Made by a program: the position numbers and the translations under genes
In this document: positions 61,457 through 64,000 of the stretch, one piece after another
Layout: every line of letters begins with the position of its first letter
Position numbering within the stretch: the stretch's first letter is position 1
The notes under the pieces: generated by a model
Seen by the model: only the letters and a program-made list of their open reading frames with translations
What the model was told of the DNA's origin: nothing
Databases searched by the model: none
Assembly: GCA_900315205.1 (NCBI GenBank)
Contig: OMYF01000005.1
Coordinates: forward strand, 1 to 64,000
DNA from: an uncultured Acidaminococcus sp.
Lineage (GTDB): Bacteria; Bacillota; Negativicutes; Acidaminococcales; Acidaminococcaceae
Direction of reading: 5' to 3'
DNA: 64,000 nt

Positions 61457-62773
61457 TCAATCATGCAAGAAATTTTTATAATTTTCGAGAATTTTCAAAC
61501 TTTTGGCAGCTATTGCCGAATTTTTGTCTTTTTTATTACGAATTTTGGGTCCGTCCCATGGTGAAATCAGGCCAAAATTGATGTTCATGGGCTGAAAATG
61601 TTTCACTTCCGGGTTGCTGATGTAGTGGGACAGGGCGCCGATCGCCGTTTCAGGAGGAAAAACGAGCTTTGCCTTTTTCTGGAGCGCCCGGTACAGATAG
61701 ATCCCGGCCGCAAGTCCGGACGCGGCGGATTCCACATACCCTTCGACACCGGTCATCTGGCCGGCAAAATAGATATGGCTGTTTGCGCGCAGGGAATAGT
61801 CATCATTCAGCAGAAGCGGAGAATTCAGATAGGAGTTCTTGTGCATGACGCCGTAGCGGACGAATTCAGCATTCTCGAGACCGGGGATCATCCGGAATAC
61901 GCGTTTTTGCTCCGGCCACCGCAGATGGGTCTGGAAGCCGACGATATTGTAGAGGCTGCCGGCTCCATTGTCCTGCCGGAGCTGGACCACCGCATAGGGA
62001 TCCTTCCCCGTGGCCGGATCGGGCAGGCCCACCGGCTTCAGAGGGCCGAAACGCATCGTATCCTCACCACGCCGGGCCATTTCCTCGATGGGCATGCAGC
62101 CTTCAAACACCATGCCGTGTTCGAAGTCCTTGACGGGAGCGACTTCTGCCTCGCAGAGTTCCTGCCAGAAGCGGATGTACTGTTCCCGCGTGAAAGGACA
62201 GTTATAATAGGCGGCCTCTCCCTTTCCGTACCGGGAGGCCTTGTAGGCCACGTCGAGATCGACCGATTCCAGCGTTACGATCGGAGCTGCGGCATCGAAG
62301 AAGTGGAAATAATCCCTGGCCACCACTTTCTGGATCGCTTCAGCCAGGGCGGGCGAAGTGAGCGGCCCTGTCGCGACGATGACATAATCTTCCGGCGGGA
62401 AATCAAGGGACGTGATTTCTTCCTCCACTACAGTTACGAGCGGATGGTTCCGGATCGTATCCGTCACAGCTTTGGCAAATTCCGTCCGGTCGACGGCCAG
62501 GGCTCCCCCCGCCGGGACCTGATGCGCATCTGCCTGCCGCATGATGAGGGAATCCAGACGGCGCATCTCTTCTTTCAGCAGACCGACGGCATTTTCGATA
62601 TTGTTGGCCCGCAGGGAATTGCTGCAGACCAGTTCGCTGTAATAGCCCGTGTGGTGAGCCGGATCGGATTTGCCCGGACGCATCTCGTGAAGGATCACGG
62701 GTACGCCCCGGCTCACCAGCTGCCAGACGGCTTCACTGCCGGCAAGGCCGGCACCGATTACATGGACATGCAT
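61457..62773 (-). CDS. trmFO: methylenetetrahydrofolate-tRNA-(uracil-5-)-methyltransferase
   Basis: This folate/FAD-dependent enzyme makes 5-methyluridine at position 54 of tRNA in gram-positives. The 438-residue flavoprotein begins [14 protein letters not shown] (FAD motif), has [11 protein letters not shown] and SGGALAVDR-like substrate motifs, and a C-terminal [15 protein letters not shown] region. The ATG at 62773 overlaps the topA stop (TGATG) with GAGGT eight bases upstream. It is in the conserved topA-trmFO-xerC order. Confidence 0.94.
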   Translation of the reverse strand: MHVHVIGAGLAGSEAVWQLVSRGVPVILHEMRPGKSDPAHHTGYYSELVCSNSLRANNIENAVGLLKEEMRRLDSLIMRQADAHQVPAGGALAVDRTEFAKAVTDTIRNHPLVTVVEEEITSLDFPPEDYVIVATGPLTSPALAEAIQKVVARDYFHFFDAAAPIVTLESVDLDVAYKASRYGKGEAAYYNCPFTREQYIRFWQELCEAEVAPVKDFEHGMVFEGCMPIEEMARRGEDTMRFGPLKPVGLPDPATGKDPYAVVQLRQDNGAGSLYNIVGFQTHLRWPEQKRVFRMIPGLENAEFVRYGVMHKNSYLNSPLLLNDDYSLRANSHIYFAGQMTGVEGYVESAASGLAAGIYLYRALQKKAKLVFPPETAIGALSHYISNPEVKHFQPMNINFGLISPWDGPKIRNKKDKNSAIAAKSLKILENYKNFLHD

Positions 62774-64000
62774 CACTCGTTACCTCGTTTCGTCTTGCGG
62801 ACGGTCTTTTTCCTGGGCCGGCCGTTCGTACATTCCTCGTTGCTGCAGTAGAGGACCTTCTTCCCGCCGCGTTCAGTCGCTTCCAGCATGATGCTGCCGC
62901 AAACGGGGCACTTCTGATTCACCGGTTTGTCCCAGGAAGTGAAGCGGCATTCCGGATAGTTGGAGCAGCCGTAGAAGAGGCGCCCCGTCTTGCTGTGACG
63001 TTCGATGATATCATGGCCGCATTTGGGACAGGCGACACCGATCTTGACGAGGATGGGTTTGGTGTAGCGGCATTTCGGGAACTGGGGGCAGGCCAGGAAC
63101 TTCCCGTGGCGGCCTTCTTTGACGATCAGATGGGAATGGCAGTTCGGGCAGATCTCATCGCTGACCTCGACAGGTTTCTCGACGACGGGGATATTCTTGT
63201 CCGCAACTTCAAGAGCCTTTGCAAAAGGTTCATAGAATTCCTCCAGGACCTTCTCCTTATCCGCCTTGTGCTCACTGATGGCGTCCAGCTCATCTTCCAT
63301 ATGAGCACTGAATTTGACATCGATGAGTTCCTTGAAGTACTGCGAGAGCATTTCAACAGTCAGTTTTCCCAGTTCCGTCGGCAGGATCTTCTTGCCTTCC
63401 TTTGCGACATAGCCGCGGCTCAGGATCGTATTGATGATGGTGGCATACGTACTGGGGCGGCCGATGCCTTTTTCTTCCAGCTCCTTGACCAGCGTTGCCT
63501 CCGTGTAATTTGCCGGCGGCTCCGTAAAATGCTGCTGCGCTTCGTCGACGCCGATCAGTACCAGTTCCGTCCCCTTGGGCAGATTCGGCACCTTTTTCGT
63601 CTTTTCCGCATCGACTTCCTTCTTGTCCATGAGCTTCAGGAACCCGTCGAATTTGATGACCGATCCCGCTGCCCGGAGTTCGTAGGCACCGGCCGAGATC
63701 ACGAGGGTCGTCACGGCACTGATGCTGCTGGCCATCTGACAGGCGACCGTACGGTTCCAGATGAGGGTATAGAGCCGCAGCTGATCCCGGTCCAGGTACT
63801 TGGCGACCTCCGCGGGAGTCCGTTTGACATCGGTGGGACGGATTGCTTCGTGGGCTTCCTGGGCATTTTTCCGGCTGGAATAGACATGGGGTTTTACCGG
63901 CACATAGCTTGCGCCGTACTGCTCACCGATAAAACTGCGGATGCTTTCCACGGCTTCTGCCGCCAGATGGACGGAGTCCGTACGCATATAAGTGATGAGA
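62773..64000 (-). CDS. topA: DNA topoisomerase I, C-terminal part (truncated by the window)
   Basis: This type IA topoisomerase relaxes negative supercoils. The frame runs off the right edge; the first codons present spell LITYMRTDS, the active site with the catalytic Tyr (codon at 63988-63990). Downstream the catalytic lobes end near [14 protein letters not shown], followed by three C-terminal zinc-finger modules with CPNC, CPKC and CPVC and their partner cysteines, and a basic tail. The N-terminal Toprim domain lies outside the window. Confidence 0.95.
   Translation of the reverse strand, partial: LITYMRTDSVHLAAEAVESIRSFIGEQYGASYVPVKPHVYSSRKNAQEAHEAIRPTDVKRTPAEVAKYLDRDQLRLYTLIWNRTVACQMASSISAVTTLVISAGAYELRAAGSVIKFDGFLKLMDKKEVDAEKTKKVPNLPKGTELVLIGVDEAQQHFTEPPANYTEATLVKELEEKGIGRPSTYATIINTILSRGYVAKEGKKILPTELGKLTVEMLSQYFKELIDVKFSAHMEDELDAISEHKADKEKVLEEFYEPFAKALEVADKNIPVVEKPVEVSDEICPNCHSHLIVKEGRHGKFLACPQFPKCRYTKPILVKIGVACPKCGHDIIERHSKTGRLFYGCSNYPECRFTSWDKPVNQKCPVCGSIMLEATERGGKKVLYCSNEECTNGRPRKKTVRKTKRGNE

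Noticed and set aside
61473-61489. CodY-box-like AATTTTCGAGAATTTTC
   Set aside because: It lies inside the 3' end of trmFO and has four mismatches to the consensus.

Overview
This window reads as a stretch of chromosome from a Firmicute. It is most likely a member of the Negativicutes, perhaps Acidaminococcaceae. That placement is inferred from gene content: CodY, a gram-positive type LexA, ScpA/ScpB, RNase J, RNase HIII, a lysine riboswitch and an IspH-ribosomal protein S1 fusion occur together with PssA/Psd for phosphatidylethanolamine. Most of the DNA is GC-rich with dense operons joined by 1-4 base stop/start overlaps. One AT-rich patch (about 3.36-5.3 kb) stands out. There is one tRNA. 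I found no rRNA, CRISPR array or intact transposase.

Region by region. 0.1-2.9 kb (minus): an ABC importer operon (TM1266-like ACT protein, permease, ATPase, lipoprotein) behind a leader that ends in an intrinsic terminator. 3.5-5.3 kb (plus): an AT-rich two-gene cassette, an AAA/ABC-type ATPase plus a small TOPRIM/RloB-like protein, which is the best candidate for an undescribed defence system. 5.4-7.5 kb (minus): class II aldolase and an RluA-type pseudouridine synthase. 7.6-9.1 kb: a secreted protein, dUTPase and an unknown protein. 9.1-13.5 kb: the lysine pathway operon dapB-asd-lysC-dapA under a lysine riboswitch. 13.6-21.2 kb: an unknown coiled-coil protein, a PHP phosphatase, a P-loop/Asp23 fusion, RNase HIII, a YbhN-type membrane protein, a sugar epimerase and a TAXI lipoprotein. 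21.4-34.3 kb: RNase J, FtsK, a RodZ-like protein, RimO, CinA, a DEAD-box helicase, HflX and a PLP lyase.

From 34.5 kb almost everything is on the minus strand. Read in transcription order from the right edge: topA-trmFO-xerC-codY; then S2P protease-scpA-scpB-rluB-flavoprotein-cmk-plsC-ispH/rpsA-fni-der-plsY-gpsA; then ACT protein-hom-thrB; tRNA-Pro(GGG); prfC; wecG-like; psd-pssA-glycosyltransferase; HAD phosphatase-mtnP-mtaD; a secreted protein; and lexA.

How the genes fit together: dapB/asd/lysC/dapA and hom/thrB form the aspartate-family network, split so that the lysine branch senses lysine through RNA. gpsA, plsY, plsC, pssA and psd build phospholipids. mtaD and mtnP probably recycle methylthioadenosine through methylthioinosine. 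Points worth a second look are the ATPase/TOPRIM pair, a JAMM-like motif in the HflX N-terminus, an unknown protein with a HicA-like tail preceded by a cysteine-rich micro-ORF, the lexA control region with a nearby small-RNA-sized unit, and the orphan leader of the ABC operon.
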